A stretch of DNA of 31,954 bases, taken from NCBI GenBank assembly GCA_023387085.1, contig JAEWIL010000211.1, positions 1 to 31,954 of the forward strand, written 5' to 3'. The position numbers and the translations under genes are program-made. The notes beneath the pieces were generated by a model, which saw only the letters and a program-made list of their open reading frames with translations, did no database searches and was not told where the DNA came from. This document shows, piece after piece, positions 23,321-31,460 of this stretch. The DNA comes from Pseudomonadota bacterium. Lineage in GTDB: Bacteria > Pseudomonadota > Alphaproteobacteria > Sphingomonadales > Sphingomonadaceae. Each line of letters starts with the position of its first letter. Positions within the stretch are counted from its first letter, which is position 1.

Positions 23321-23845
23321 CTATTCGGTGAGTCGGGGCATCAGCTCGACGAAATTGCATGGTTTGTGTCGGCTATCGAGTTGGGTCGACAAAATGCCCT
23401 CCCACGCATCGGTGACCGCACCGGTCGAACCGGGCAGCGCGAAAATATAGGTGCCGCGCGCGACGACGGCGCAGGCGCGCGACTGGATCGTCGAGGTGCC
23501 GATCTTCTGGTAGCTGAGCCATCGGAACAGCTCGCCGAAGCCGGGAATGTCCTTGCCGTCCAGACGGTGCAATGCCTCCGGCGTCACGTCGCGGCCGGTG
23601 ACGCCGGTGCCGCCGGTCGTGATCACAACATCGACCTCGGGATCGTCGATCCAGTTGTGGAGGCGCGAGACGATCAGGTCACCTTCGTCGCGGATAATCG
23701 CGCGCGCAGCGAGGATGTGGCCCGCGTCGGTCAGCAATTGCTCGAGCTTGTCGCCCGACCGGTCCTCGGCCGCGCTGCGGCTGTCCGAAATCGTCAGGAT
23801 CGCGATCCGGACCGGCCGGAACGGCAGGCTCTCGTCAATCGGCAT
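23321..23845 (-). CDS. moaB: Molybdenum cofactor biosynthesis protein MoaB
   Basis: MoaB-type proteins adenylylate molybdopterin before metal insertion by MoeA (known for the MogA/Cnx1G relatives and archaeal MoaB); in E. coli MoaB is dispensable. The 174-residue protein has the MPT-binding signature VVITTGGTGVTGRDVTPEA and FALPGSTGAVTDAW. ATG 23845 (MPIDESLPFRPV) overlaps the end of the transglycosylase gene by 11 bases; an ATG at 23869 would add eight residues. It may feed MoeA from the trp-lexA cluster. mogA is not visible in the window, so MoaB may do that job here. Confidence 0.93.
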   Translation of the reverse strand: MPIDESLPFRPVRIAILTISDSRSAAEDRSGDKLEQLLTDAGHILAARAIIRDEGDLIVSRLHNWIDDPEVDVVITTGGTGVTGRDVTPEALHRLDGKDIPGFGELFRWLSYQKIGTSTIQSRACAVVARGTYIFALPGSTGAVTDAWEGILSTQLDSRHKPCNFVELMPRLTE

Positions 23846-25601
23846 TGGCGAGGCTGCCCGAACCGGCATAGGTCAGCCGGGTCCGGTCCTTGCCATCGGG
23901 GAAACGCGGCCATTTGCCCTGCGCGAGCATCGCGCGGCTGACCGAGGGCTTGCCCTGCTGCGCTTCGTACATCCAGTAATTGCGGAGCACGATGCCGACA
24001 TAGCCGCGCGTTTCCCAATAGGGGATCGATTCGATGTAGAGCAAAGGATCGCCGCCGTCGCGAATCTCGCTCTGCCAGCGGGCGATCGGCGCGGGTCCGG
24101 CGTTATAGGCGGCAATGACCTTGGGCAGCAGTCCGCCGGTCGAACCGTCCTTGCTGAGATATTCCAGATAACGCTGGCCGAAATCCATGTTGACCGCGGG
24201 CGATTTGAGATCGCCCGGCGCACGTCCGTCGCCGTTCCAGCGCGCAAGGTCCGACGCGGTACCCGGACGCACCTGCATCAGCCCCATCGCGCCCGCGGGG
24301 CTCACCACGGCGCGGCGGAACCGCGATTCCTGGAGCGTGTGGGCAAAGACGAGCGCGGGATCGACCCGCCAGCCACCATTGGGCTCCCATTTGGGCTGCG
24401 GATAGCGCGCCGCTGCGGCGAGCTTGCGGCCCTGCGGCGTATTATGCGCGAGATAGAGCTGGGTTTCGGGCAGGCTGAGCGCCTGCGCCATGCCGGCGAG
24501 CTGGGCATGCTGGTTCGGATTGCCGATGCGCGCCTGATGCTGCAATAACTCGCCGGCATAGCCATCCTCGCCGATCTCGGCGAAGGCCATCGCTGCGCGA
24601 ACATTGGGCAGATCCTCGAGCGCGCGCCAGGCGCTGCGGTCGGGGCGGACATTCTCGCGTTGGCTTCCGGTTTCAACGCCCAGCGTCTCGATGGCAAGAA
24701 GGCCGTAAAGCGTTTCCTCGTTGGCAGCGGCGGCGCGCAGGCGCGGCTGCACCGATTGCGGCTGGCCCGCGGCGATCGCGGCGCGCGCCGCCCAATAATA
24801 AGCGGCAGCGCGCAGTTCGGCATCAGGTGCTTCGCGCGCAACGCGGTCGAACGCGGCGAGCGAGGTGGGGTAATCGCGCAGGCGCCACGAGGCGAGGCCC
24901 TGCACCCATGCCCCTTGCGTGGCCCAGGCGCCGCGTCCTTCGGTGCAGGCCTGTGCGAGGCGAAGCGCGTTCGCGTCATCATTCTCTATATAATAGGACC
25001 AGGCGATCTTCTGGCGCCATTCGTCGCGCGCCTCGGGCGTTAGCTTGTCGGCCACGGCCGCATAGAGCGCTTCGGCGCCGGCCGGATCGTCATTCTTGAT
25101 CCGCTCGGGAATCGAGCGCGCGAGGCCTGCCGCGAACGGATCGCTGACGCTATCGGCCCCGACGCGGCGCGGCGCGGTGCCCGACCAGCTCAGGCGATTC
25201 TGGTAGGGCAGTGTCGGAAGGTCGCTCGCTCCGCGTTTCGTCGCAAGGCGAGCGAGCTGTTCGGCCTGCGGCAACTGCGGCGAGCGCGCGAGGATAGGCA
25301 TGATGTCAGCCACTTCGGCGCGCGGGCTGTTTGCCGCTGTGAGCATTTCGGCGCGCAGAAAGTCGCCGAGCGGACCATTGTCGTCGCCGAGCAAGGTCTT
25401 CGCCTCGCCCCAGCGTTGCCCGCGGATCGCGGCCAGCACTTGCGTGTAGAGCTGCTTTTCTTTCGACGAGAGGATGTCGGGCACCGTTTGCGGCGCCGCA
25501 AGAAATTCGGGTGCGGCAGAATCGGCGGCAAATACGGGTGATGCGGTCACGGTGAGCGCGACGAGCGCGCAAGAGAAAAATTTCATGGTCATATTCTTCA
25601 T
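23835..25601 (-). CDS. Soluble lytic murein transglycosylase (Slt70-like)
   Basis: It cleaves peptidoglycan glycan strands to 1,6-anhydro ends in the periplasm. The 588-residue protein has a signal peptide ending at FA|AD (about residue 25), a long alpha-helical superhelical region (about 40-400) typical of Slt70, and a C-terminal family-1 lysozyme-like domain with catalytic Glu425 in HTLQESRF, SPAGAMGLMQVRPGTA and VIAAYNAGP. Three in-frame ATGs lie at 25601, 25592 and 25586; the first is used, though 25586 (MKFFSCALV) gives a more compact signal peptide. Only three bases separate it from the upstream UDG-like gene, and moaB overlaps its end, so the genes are co-transcribed. Confidence 0.94.
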   Translation of the reverse strand: MKNMTMKFFSCALVALTVTASPVFAADSAAPEFLAAPQTVPDILSSKEKQLYTQVLAAIRGQRWGEAKTLLGDDNGPLGDFLRAEMLTAANSPRAEVADIMPILARSPQLPQAEQLARLATKRGASDLPTLPYQNRLSWSGTAPRRVGADSVSDPFAAGLARSIPERIKNDDPAGAEALYAAVADKLTPEARDEWRQKIAWSYYIENDDANALRLAQACTEGRGAWATQGAWVQGLASWRLRDYPTSLAAFDRVAREAPDAELRAAAYYWAARAAIAAGQPQSVQPRLRAAAANEETLYGLLAIETLGVETGSQRENVRPDRSAWRALEDLPNVRAAMAFAEIGEDGYAGELLQHQARIGNPNQHAQLAGMAQALSLPETQLYLAHNTPQGRKLAAAARYPQPKWEPNGGWRVDPALVFAHTLQESRFRRAVVSPAGAMGLMQVRPGTASDLARWNGDGRAPGDLKSPAVNMDFGQRYLEYLSKDGSTGGLLPKVIAAYNAGPAPIARWQSEIRDGGDPLLYIESIPYWETRGYVGIVLRNYWMYEAQQGKPSVSRAMLAQGKWPRFPDGKDRTRLTYAGSGSLANAD

Positions 25602-25604
25602 CTG

Positions 25605-26390
25605 TCAACGTCCCCGGTTGAGCAGTTTCAGACTGTCCCAGGCGGCGGCCTTCTGGGCCGGCCGGGCAAGCAGCATGGCGGGGTGCGCCACTGCCACGGT
25701 CTCCACCTTGCCGCCATCTTGGTTAATATCGAGTAACCTTCTGCGCGCATCGGGGAGAGAAATCTGCGCCGCCATGCGAACGATGTCGCCGCCGACCAGA
25801 AGCAGGCGTTCCGGCTTTGCCAGCTGCAGATGGTGCCAGAGCAGACGATCGAGTTCGCCCACATCCTTTTCGTCGACGCGGCCACCGGGCGGGCGCGTGA
25901 CCGCGAGGCTGGCGAGGTAGGCGTCGCCGCGTGTCGTTCCGATCGCGCGCAGCATCGCGTCGAGGAGCTGGCCGGCGGCGCCCGAAAATAGCGCCGCGTC
26001 GCGCTGGTCGTCGATTTCGGGCCACGCGGTGAGCAGCATCAAAGGAGCTTCGGCTTTGCCGACGGGCAGGACCCGGCGGGCGTCCCACTGGCTTCCCGGA
26101 ACGTCGGGACTGGTCGCAAGCCATGACTGGAAGGCATCCCAGCCGTCGGGAAACACTACCGGACCCTTCGGTTCCTGGATCGCGGGCGCTTCCTGACGCT
26201 GGAGCGCGGCGGGCAATGGCGCGATTTCGGGTTCGGCGAGCCGTTGGGGCTTCGGCCTGGCTGTAACGTCATTCGCTGCCGGCACGTCGAGCCAGCCCGC
26301 CGGCGCTTCGCCGACGAACGAATCCATTCCGGCCAAGGACCACCAGTCGTGATAGCTTTCGGCCAGCAAGGCTGAATTTCGCCCACCCAT
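25605..26390 (-). CDS. Cysteine-free uracil-DNA glycosylase-family (type 4-like) protein
   Basis: The 261-residue protein has an N-terminal segment (about 1-35, with YHDWWSLAGMDSF and GEAPAGWL) seen in alphaproteobacterial UDG-like proteins, a Pro/Ala-rich linker, and a C-terminal domain (about 100-258) matching the type-4 UDG fold: SGAAGQLLDAMLRAIG, AVTRPPGGR, LLLVGGDIVRMA and AHPAMLLARP. It has no cysteine at all, so it cannot bind the [4Fe-4S] cluster of type-4 enzymes, and the catalytic GEAPG-type motif reads TAWPE. Glycosylase activity is therefore doubtful; it may have become a binding or structural protein. ATG 26390 lacks a ribosome site. The gene is not disrupted. It is divergent from the ETF oxidoreductase and three bases before slt. 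Confidence 0.85.
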   Translation of the reverse strand: MGGRNSALLAESYHDWWSLAGMDSFVGEAPAGWLDVPAANDVTARPKPQRLAEPEIAPLPAALQRQEAPAIQEPKGPVVFPDGWDAFQSWLATSPDVPGSQWDARRVLPVGKAEAPLMLLTAWPEIDDQRDAALFSGAAGQLLDAMLRAIGTTRGDAYLASLAVTRPPGGRVDEKDVGELDRLLWHHLQLAKPERLLLVGGDIVRMAAQISLPDARRRLLDINQDGGKVETVAVAHPAMLLARPAQKAAAWDSLKLLNRGR

Positions 26391-26411
26391 GATTTTGTTT
26401 CAAACAGGCAG

Positions 26412-26427
26412 TTGACGGGGCCGTCAA
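26412..26427. promoter_or_regulatory. Palindrome in the divergent UDG-like/ETF-QO gap
   Basis: TTGACGG-GG-CCGTCAA is a perfect 7-bp inverted repeat in the 119-bp gap between divergent genes, the size of a dimeric repressor site. It sits directly before a candidate plus-strand promoter (TTGGCG-N17-CAGAAT, 26428-26456). No regulator gene is adjacent, so the binding protein is unknown. Confidence 0.4.
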
Positions 26428-26509
26428 TTGGCGGGCATCGCAATTCGTGACAGAATGAGCGCCGGACACGATGAATGATCCGGGGCGGGACGGCAGAAAG
26501 GTAGTTGCG

Positions 26510-28165
26510 GTGAGCGAACGGGAATCGATGCCCTATGACGTCGTGATCGTCGGGGCGGGGCCGGCAGGCCTTTCGGCGGCGATCCGATTGAAGCAGCTGG
26601 CAAACGAAGCGGGCAGCGAGCTGTCGGTCTGCATCCTTGAAAAAGGATCGGAAGTCGGCGCGCATATCCTGTCGGGAGCGGTGATCGATCCCAAGTCGCT
26701 CGACGAATTGCTCCCCGATTGGCGCGACCAAGGTTGTCCGCTCGCCGAAGTGCCGGTGAATGACAATCAGCACTGGGTGCTGACCAAAAAAAAGAAGTTC
26801 GGCGTGCCGCACCTCATCACGCCCGGCTTCATGCACAACAAGGGCACCTATACAGGTAGCCTAGGCAATCTCTGCCGCTGGCTTGCCGAGCAGGCGGAAG
26901 GGCTGGGGGTCGAAATCTTCCCGGGATTTGCGGCCGCGGAAATCCTCTATAATGAGGACGGATCGGTGAAGGGCGTCGCCACCGGTGATATGGGCATTGC
27001 GCGCGATGGCAGCCACAAGCCCGACTATGCCCCCGGTCTGGAACTCCACGCCAAATACACCTTTTTCGCCGAGGGCGTGCGCGGGCATTTGACGAAGATG
27101 CTCAAGCCGCAATTCGCGCTCGACGCCGATTGCGAACCGCAGGTTTACGGCATCGGGGTCAAGGAATTGTGGGACATCGATCCCGAGAACCATGCCGCGG
27201 GCCGTGTCATCCACACGCAGGGCTGGCCGCTCGACGAGAATGCCAATGGCGGCGGATTCCTCTACCATCAGGCGAACGGGCAGGTCGCACTCGGTTTCGT
27301 GACCTGGCTCAACTATCGCAATCCGCATATCTCCCCGTTCCAGGAGATGCAGAAGTGGAAGACGCACCCCGAGATCGCAAAGATCCTGAAGGGTGGCAAG
27401 CGCGTCTCTTACGGCGCGCGGGCAATCAGCGACGGTGGCTGGCAATCAGTTCCGAAGCTGGCGTTCCCGGGCGGCGCTCTGATCGGTGACACTGCGGGCT
27501 TCCTGAATGTGCCGCGCATCAAGGGCACGCATACGGCGATGAAGTCGGGCATGATGGCCGCCGAGGCGGCTTTCGCGGCGGTGACGGCCGGGCGGACCAG
27601 CGACGTGCTGACCGCCTATCAGGATGCCTATGACAGCAGCTGGGTGAAGAAGGAACTGAGCGTCGTCCGTAACGTTCTGCCGCTCGTCGAGAAGTTCGGC
27701 GATCTGGCGGGCACCATCCTGTCGGGTATGACGATGTGGCTCGAAACACTGGGCATTCGCGTACCTTTCACGATGAAGCATCATCCCGACAACACGACGC
27801 TCTACCGCGCCGACCAGATGAAGAAGCCCGATTATCCGAAGGCCGACGGTGTGCTGACCTTCGACCGGCTGTCCTCGGTGTTCCTGTCGAACACCAATCA
27901 TGAGGAGGATCAACCGGTCCATCTGCAGCTGAAAGACCCGTCGATCCCGATCGAATATAACCTGCCGCTCTATGACGAGCCGGCGCAGCGTTATTGTCCG
28001 GCAGGGGTTTACGAGGTTGTCGGGCAGGACGAGGGCAATCCGCGTTTTGTGATCAACGCGCAGAACTGCGTCCACTGCAAGACCTGCGACATCAAGGACC
28101 CGACCCAGAATATCAACTGGGTTACTCCCGAAGGCGGCGGAGGCCCCAATTACCCGAACATGTAA
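26510..28165 (+). CDS. Electron transfer flavoprotein-ubiquinone oxidoreductase
   Basis: ETF-QO passes electrons from ETF (fed by acyl-CoA and other dehydrogenases) to ubiquinone at the inner membrane. The protein of 551 residues starts with an FAD-binding DVVIVGAGPAGLSAA, has the central quinone/FAD region with LIGDTAGFLNVPRIKGTHTAMKSG, and a C-terminal ferredoxin-like [4Fe-4S] site with CPAGVYE and CVHCKTC, ending NWVTPEGGGGPNYPNM as the mitochondrial enzyme does. I chose GTG 26510 because AAAGG lies eight bases upstream and MSERESMPYDVV is a natural start; ATG 26471 would add 13 polar residues with a weaker ribosome site. etfAB are not in the window. Confidence 0.95.
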   Translation: MSERESMPYDVVIVGAGPAGLSAAIRLKQLANEAGSELSVCILEKGSEVGAHILSGAVIDPKSLDELLPDWRDQGCPLAEVPVNDNQHWVLTKKKKFGVPHLITPGFMHNKGTYTGSLGNLCRWLAEQAEGLGVEIFPGFAAAEILYNEDGSVKGVATGDMGIARDGSHKPDYAPGLELHAKYTFFAEGVRGHLTKMLKPQFALDADCEPQVYGIGVKELWDIDPENHAAGRVIHTQGWPLDENANGGGFLYHQANGQVALGFVTWLNYRNPHISPFQEMQKWKTHPEIAKILKGGKRVSYGARAISDGGWQSVPKLAFPGGALIGDTAGFLNVPRIKGTHTAMKSGMMAAEAAFAAVTAGRTSDVLTAYQDAYDSSWVKKELSVVRNVLPLVEKFGDLAGTILSGMTMWLETLGIRVPFTMKHHPDNTTLYRADQMKKPDYPKADGVLTFDRLSSVFLSNTNHEEDQPVHLQLKDPSIPIEYNLPLYDEPAQRYCPAGVYEVVGQDEGNPRFVINAQNCVHCKTCDIKDPTQNINWVTPEGGGGPNYPNM

Positions 28166-28214
28166 GTTCGCGCGCCTGCTGCTGGTCGTCGGCGCCGTTG
28201 CCGGCGCCGGAACC

Positions 28215-29825
28215 TTGCAAGCGGCGCCCGGCGACAGCGGGGCGGCCCTGAATGCGCTGGTACGGGCGCGGCTTGCCGAGGAAGCGGGTGATCCGGCGGC
28301 CGCACTTGCAGCCTTGACCCGCGTCGCGAGCGAGGTACCCGATCTTCCCGGCCTGCGCGGGCGGATGCTCGAACAGGCGATCGACGCCGGCGACCTCGCC
28401 GCCGCACGGAACGCCGCGCTTCGGTTGTGGCAGGGCGGAGATCGACGCTTCGACGCGCAACTGGTGCTGGCTGTCGATGCCATACGGCGGTCGGACTGGC
28501 GCGCCGCGCGCGACTATATCGGGGGGCGTTCGGACAAGACGGGGGGCGATGCGATCTCCAGACTGATCCAGCCCGCGTTCCATAGCTGGATCGATGTCGG
28601 CGCGCGGGCGGACGTGCCCGAACAACATTTGCTGGACGCGGCGGTCAAGGGGCGCCCCGAACCCGTACTCGCGTTCGAGGCGGCGCTGGTCCAGATCGCC
28701 GCGAAACGTCCTGCCGATGCAATTGCGTTGGCCGCCCGCACCTCGCCGACCGACCGGACGAGCCAGCTTGTGGCGCTTCGCCTTGCCGCGACGCTCGATC
28801 GGGTGGGCGAGGCGGAGGCCGCAAAGGCGCTGCGCGCGCGGATCGCGATGGCGGCGGGCGGGCGTGAGGATCCGATGCTGCTTTTGCCCGACCAGCCGAT
28901 TTCGACACCCCGCGCGGCCATGGCGCAATGGCTCGGCATGCTCGGCGACGGCTTTGCGCGGATGCCGAACGGCAGCCCGAAGCTGTCGATACTTTTCGGG
29001 CGCGCGGCCTATTGGCTCGACGATCGTGACTGGGCGGTGCGTTCGGCGCTGGTCGAGGCGCTCGATCGCGGCGGACGATCTGGCGACGCGATGACGCTGC
29101 TCGCGGGAAGCCGCGCTGCGTTGCCGCCGGTGCTCGAGATGCGGCGTGCCGAATTGATGGCCGATGCGGGCGATCCGGCGGGCGCGGCCAAGCTGGCAGA
29201 GAACGCGGCGCGCGGGGCTCCGACAGCGCGGAGCATGCTCGTGCGCTTTGCCGATATTGCGCGGCGTGCAGAGGATCGCGAGGCGACCGAGCGCGCCTAT
29301 GCCGCGATCGAAGCAACGCTGGGCGATACAGCCGACGACCGCGCGCTCCATGGCACGCTGCTCGTCGCCCGCGCCGAACTGCGGCTCCAGGCGAATGACT
29401 GGGATGGGGCCTCGTCGCTCATCGAACAAGCGGTGCTGCTACGGCCCGACGATCCGGCGATCCTGAATTTCGCCGGCTATTCCGCGATCGAGCGGCGCAA
29501 GGACATCAAACAGTCGCTGGCGCGGATCGAGGCCGCATGGAACGCCGAGCCGCAGAACGCCGCGATCACCGATTCGCTGGGGTGGGCCTATTTCCTCACC
29601 GATCGCACCGCCGAGGCGGTTCCCTTGCTCGAACAGGCGCAGGCGAGCGAGCCGGCAAATGCGGTGATCGTCGAGCATCTGGGCGATGCCTATTGGAAAG
29701 CCGGGCGCAAATTCCAGGCACGCTATACCTGGCGCGCGGCGGCCTTGCTTGCCGAGGATGAGATGGCGGCGCGGCTGACCGCCAAGCTGCGCGATGGCCT
29801 GACAGCCGCAACGACGGCTCCGTGA
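28215..29825 (+). CDS. Exported TPR-repeat protein with unclear start codon
   Basis: This helical, Ala-rich protein (536 residues from the TTG at 28215) has tetratricopeptide-like repeats, clearest at about 400-510 (DWDGASSLIEQAVLLRPDDP, ITDSLGWAYFLTDRTAEAV and VIVEHLGDAYWKAGR). TPR proteins are scaffolds; the partner is unknown. The frame is open upstream of the TTG and encodes KFARLLLVVGAVAGAGTLQAAPG (28164-28232), a clear signal peptide, but that stretch has no ATG, GTG or TTG. Starting at 28215 would lose the signal. A rare start (ATT 28149 or CTG 28176) or a changed base at TGTAAG (28161-28166) are the options. It begins right after ETF-QO and overlaps ispE by one base. Confidence 0.85.
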   Translation: MQAAPGDSGAALNALVRARLAEEAGDPAAALAALTRVASEVPDLPGLRGRMLEQAIDAGDLAAARNAALRLWQGGDRRFDAQLVLAVDAIRRSDWRAARDYIGGRSDKTGGDAISRLIQPAFHSWIDVGARADVPEQHLLDAAVKGRPEPVLAFEAALVQIAAKRPADAIALAARTSPTDRTSQLVALRLAATLDRVGEAEAAKALRARIAMAAGGREDPMLLLPDQPISTPRAAMAQWLGMLGDGFARMPNGSPKLSILFGRAAYWLDDRDWAVRSALVEALDRGGRSGDAMTLLAGSRAALPPVLEMRRAELMADAGDPAGAAKLAENAARGAPTARSMLVRFADIARRAEDREATERAYAAIEATLGDTADDRALHGTLLVARAELRLQANDWDGASSLIEQAVLLRPDDPAILNFAGYSAIERRKDIKQSLARIEAAWNAEPQNAAITDSLGWAYFLTDRTAEAVPLLEQAQASEPANAVIVEHLGDAYWKAGRKFQARYTWRAAALLAEDEMAARLTAKLRDGLTAATTAP

Positions 29826-30673
29826 TGGCGATCCTGCAAGAAACCGGCTGGGCTAAGATCAACCTTGCGTTGCATATCCGCGCGCGGCGGGCGGATGGCT
29901 ATCATGAGATCGAGACGCTGTTCGCGTTCGTCGATGCGGGCGATCACATTGCCGCCGAGGTGGCGGAGGCCGACCGACTGATCCTCGACGGCGAATTCGC
30001 CGGGGGATTGTCAGACGGCGCCGACAATCTGGTGCTACGCGTGCTGGATCTGATGCGCGAGCGCTATGGCGCGCACCGCGTGCCGCCGCTGGCAATCCGG
30101 TTGACCAAGACGCTGCCGGTTGCAGCGGGGATCGGGGGCGGTTCGGCCGACGCGGCCGCGATGGCGCGGCTTGTGCGGCGGCATTTCCTGCCCGGCATCG
30201 GGGACGCACCGCTGGCACGAATGGTGAGCCCGCTCGGAGCCGATATCGCGGCTTGCGTGGCGAGCGCGACCTGCCTGGGCATCGGGGTCGGCGAACAGTT
30301 GAGCGCGGTGCCCGAACTGTCGCTGACGGGAACCCCCGTACTGCTCGTGAATCCGCGCCAACCTGTCGCGACAGGTCCGGTGTTTGCGGCTTGGGACGGT
30401 GTCGATCGCGGGCCGCTGTTCACCGGCGCCGACGTTCGAGCGCAGCTTTTTGCCTCGCGCAACGATCTGCAGCGCGCGGCGATCGCGCAGTGCCCGGCCA
30501 TCGTCGATGTTCTTACCGAGCTTGGAGCGCTTAAACCCTGGCTGGCGCGCATGTCGGGATCGGGCGCGACCTGTTTCGCACTGTTCGAGGCGCCCGCCGA
30601 GCGCGATGCCGCCGCGGCGCACCTCGCAGCGAGCCACCCGCATTGGTGGCAGATGGCGGGAGCGCTGCGATGA
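29825..30673 (+). CDS. ispE: 4-diphosphocytidyl-2-C-methyl-D-erythritol kinase
   Basis: IspE phosphorylates CDP-methylerythritol in the non-mevalonate isoprenoid pathway. The 282-residue GHMP kinase begins ETGWAKINLALHI with Lys11, has DGYHEIETLFAF, the glycine-rich loop LPVAAGIGGGSADAAA (97-112), catalytic Asp140 in PLGADIAACV, and ARMSGSGATCFALF near the C-terminus. A GTG at 29822 precedes the ATG at 29825; the ATG shares its A with the TPR stop (TGATG), a typical coupled arrangement. The stop overlaps the next gene by four bases (ATGA). Confidence 0.96.
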   Translation: MAILQETGWAKINLALHIRARRADGYHEIETLFAFVDAGDHIAAEVAEADRLILDGEFAGGLSDGADNLVLRVLDLMRERYGAHRVPPLAIRLTKTLPVAAGIGGGSADAAAMARLVRRHFLPGIGDAPLARMVSPLGADIAACVASATCLGIGVGEQLSAVPELSLTGTPVLLVNPRQPVATGPVFAAWDGVDRGPLFTGADVRAQLFASRNDLQRAAIAQCPAIVDVLTELGALKPWLARMSGSGATCFALFEAPAERDAAAAHLAASHPHWWQMAGALR

Positions 30674-31401
30674 GCGAGGCGTGGCGCCAGCTGGGGAGGC
30701 CGCGCGGCGGCGGTATCTTGCTGATCGGCGATCATGCGTCGGCGCATGTTCCCGGCGACATCGATCTCGGCATCGATCCCGCGCTGCTCCGCGAGCATAT
30801 CGCGATCGACCTTGGCGTCGCCGAAGTCGCGGCGCTGCTGGTCGACGGGGGCGCCGTCGATGCGGCGATCCTCGGCGGGGTGTCGCGGCTTGTCGTCGAC
30901 TGCAACCGCGACGAGGATGCGCCGGGTGCGGTGCCGGTTGCGAGCGACGGCCATGCGATCCCCGGCAACGCGCTCGATCATGCAGGACGCGAAGCGCGGA
31001 TGGCGCGCTTTTTTCGTCCCTATCACGACCATATCGCGGCGACGATCGCGGCTCATCGTCCGGCGATGATCCTGTCGCTACACAGTTTTACGCCCTCACT
31101 CGCGAGCGACCCGGGGCAGGCGAGGCCGTGGCACGTCGGGGTGCTGTACAACGAGGACGAGCGGCTGGCGGCACCTGCCATTGCCGCGTTGGCGGAGGAA
31201 GGTCTTACCGTCGGCGACCAGCTTCCCTATTCGGGCAAATTGCTGAACGCGACGATGAACCGCCATGCCGAGGCGAACGACATTCCCTATGTGGGGATCG
31301 AGATGCGGCAGGATCTGGTGGGAGACAAGACCGGGCAGGCGCGATTTGCCGACTATCTTTCTCGCATGTGCAGCAAGCTTGCATTGAATCTTGCCGGATA
31401 G
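30670..31401 (+). CDS. N-formylglutamate amidohydrolase-family protein
   Basis: The 243-residue protein belongs to the FGase (HutG-like) zinc amidohydrolase family: GDHASAHVP near the N-terminus, VDCNRDED (about 77-84), LSLHSFTP (about 137-144), YSGKLLN and YVGIEMRQDLV. These include the probable metal ligands and substrate Arg. True FGases act in histidine breakdown, yet no hut genes are near, and many family members of this size are uncharacterised, so the substrate is not settled. ATG 30670 overlaps the ispE stop by four bases. The 59-bp gap to ilvD is AT-rich. Confidence 0.88.
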   Translation: MSEAWRQLGRPRGGGILLIGDHASAHVPGDIDLGIDPALLREHIAIDLGVAEVAALLVDGGAVDAAILGGVSRLVVDCNRDEDAPGAVPVASDGHAIPGNALDHAGREARMARFFRPYHDHIAATIAAHRPAMILSLHSFTPSLASDPGQARPWHVGVLYNEDERLAAPAIAALAEEGLTVGDQLPYSGKLLNATMNRHAEANDIPYVGIEMRQDLVGDKTGQARFADYLSRMCSKLALNLAG

Positions 31402-31407
31402 GTGTGT

Positions 31408-31419
31408 AGACGCGCGTCT
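31408..31419. promoter_or_regulatory. Short palindrome in the AT-rich ilvD leader
   Basis: AGACGCGCGTCT is a perfect 12-base palindrome lying 42 bases before ilvD, followed by an AT-rich stretch (31424-31445) that stands out from the GC-rich surroundings. It could be a repressor site or a weak terminator for the FGase-family gene; TATATTTTTG follows. Confidence 0.3.
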
Positions 31420-31460
31420 CTCCATATATTTTTGAAATAAAATTATCAGGATTGTGCAAA

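Noticed and set aside
23321..23845. MogA instead of MoaB
   Set aside because: Length and the N-terminal FRPVRIAILTISDSR match MoaB; MogA overlap in function remains possible.
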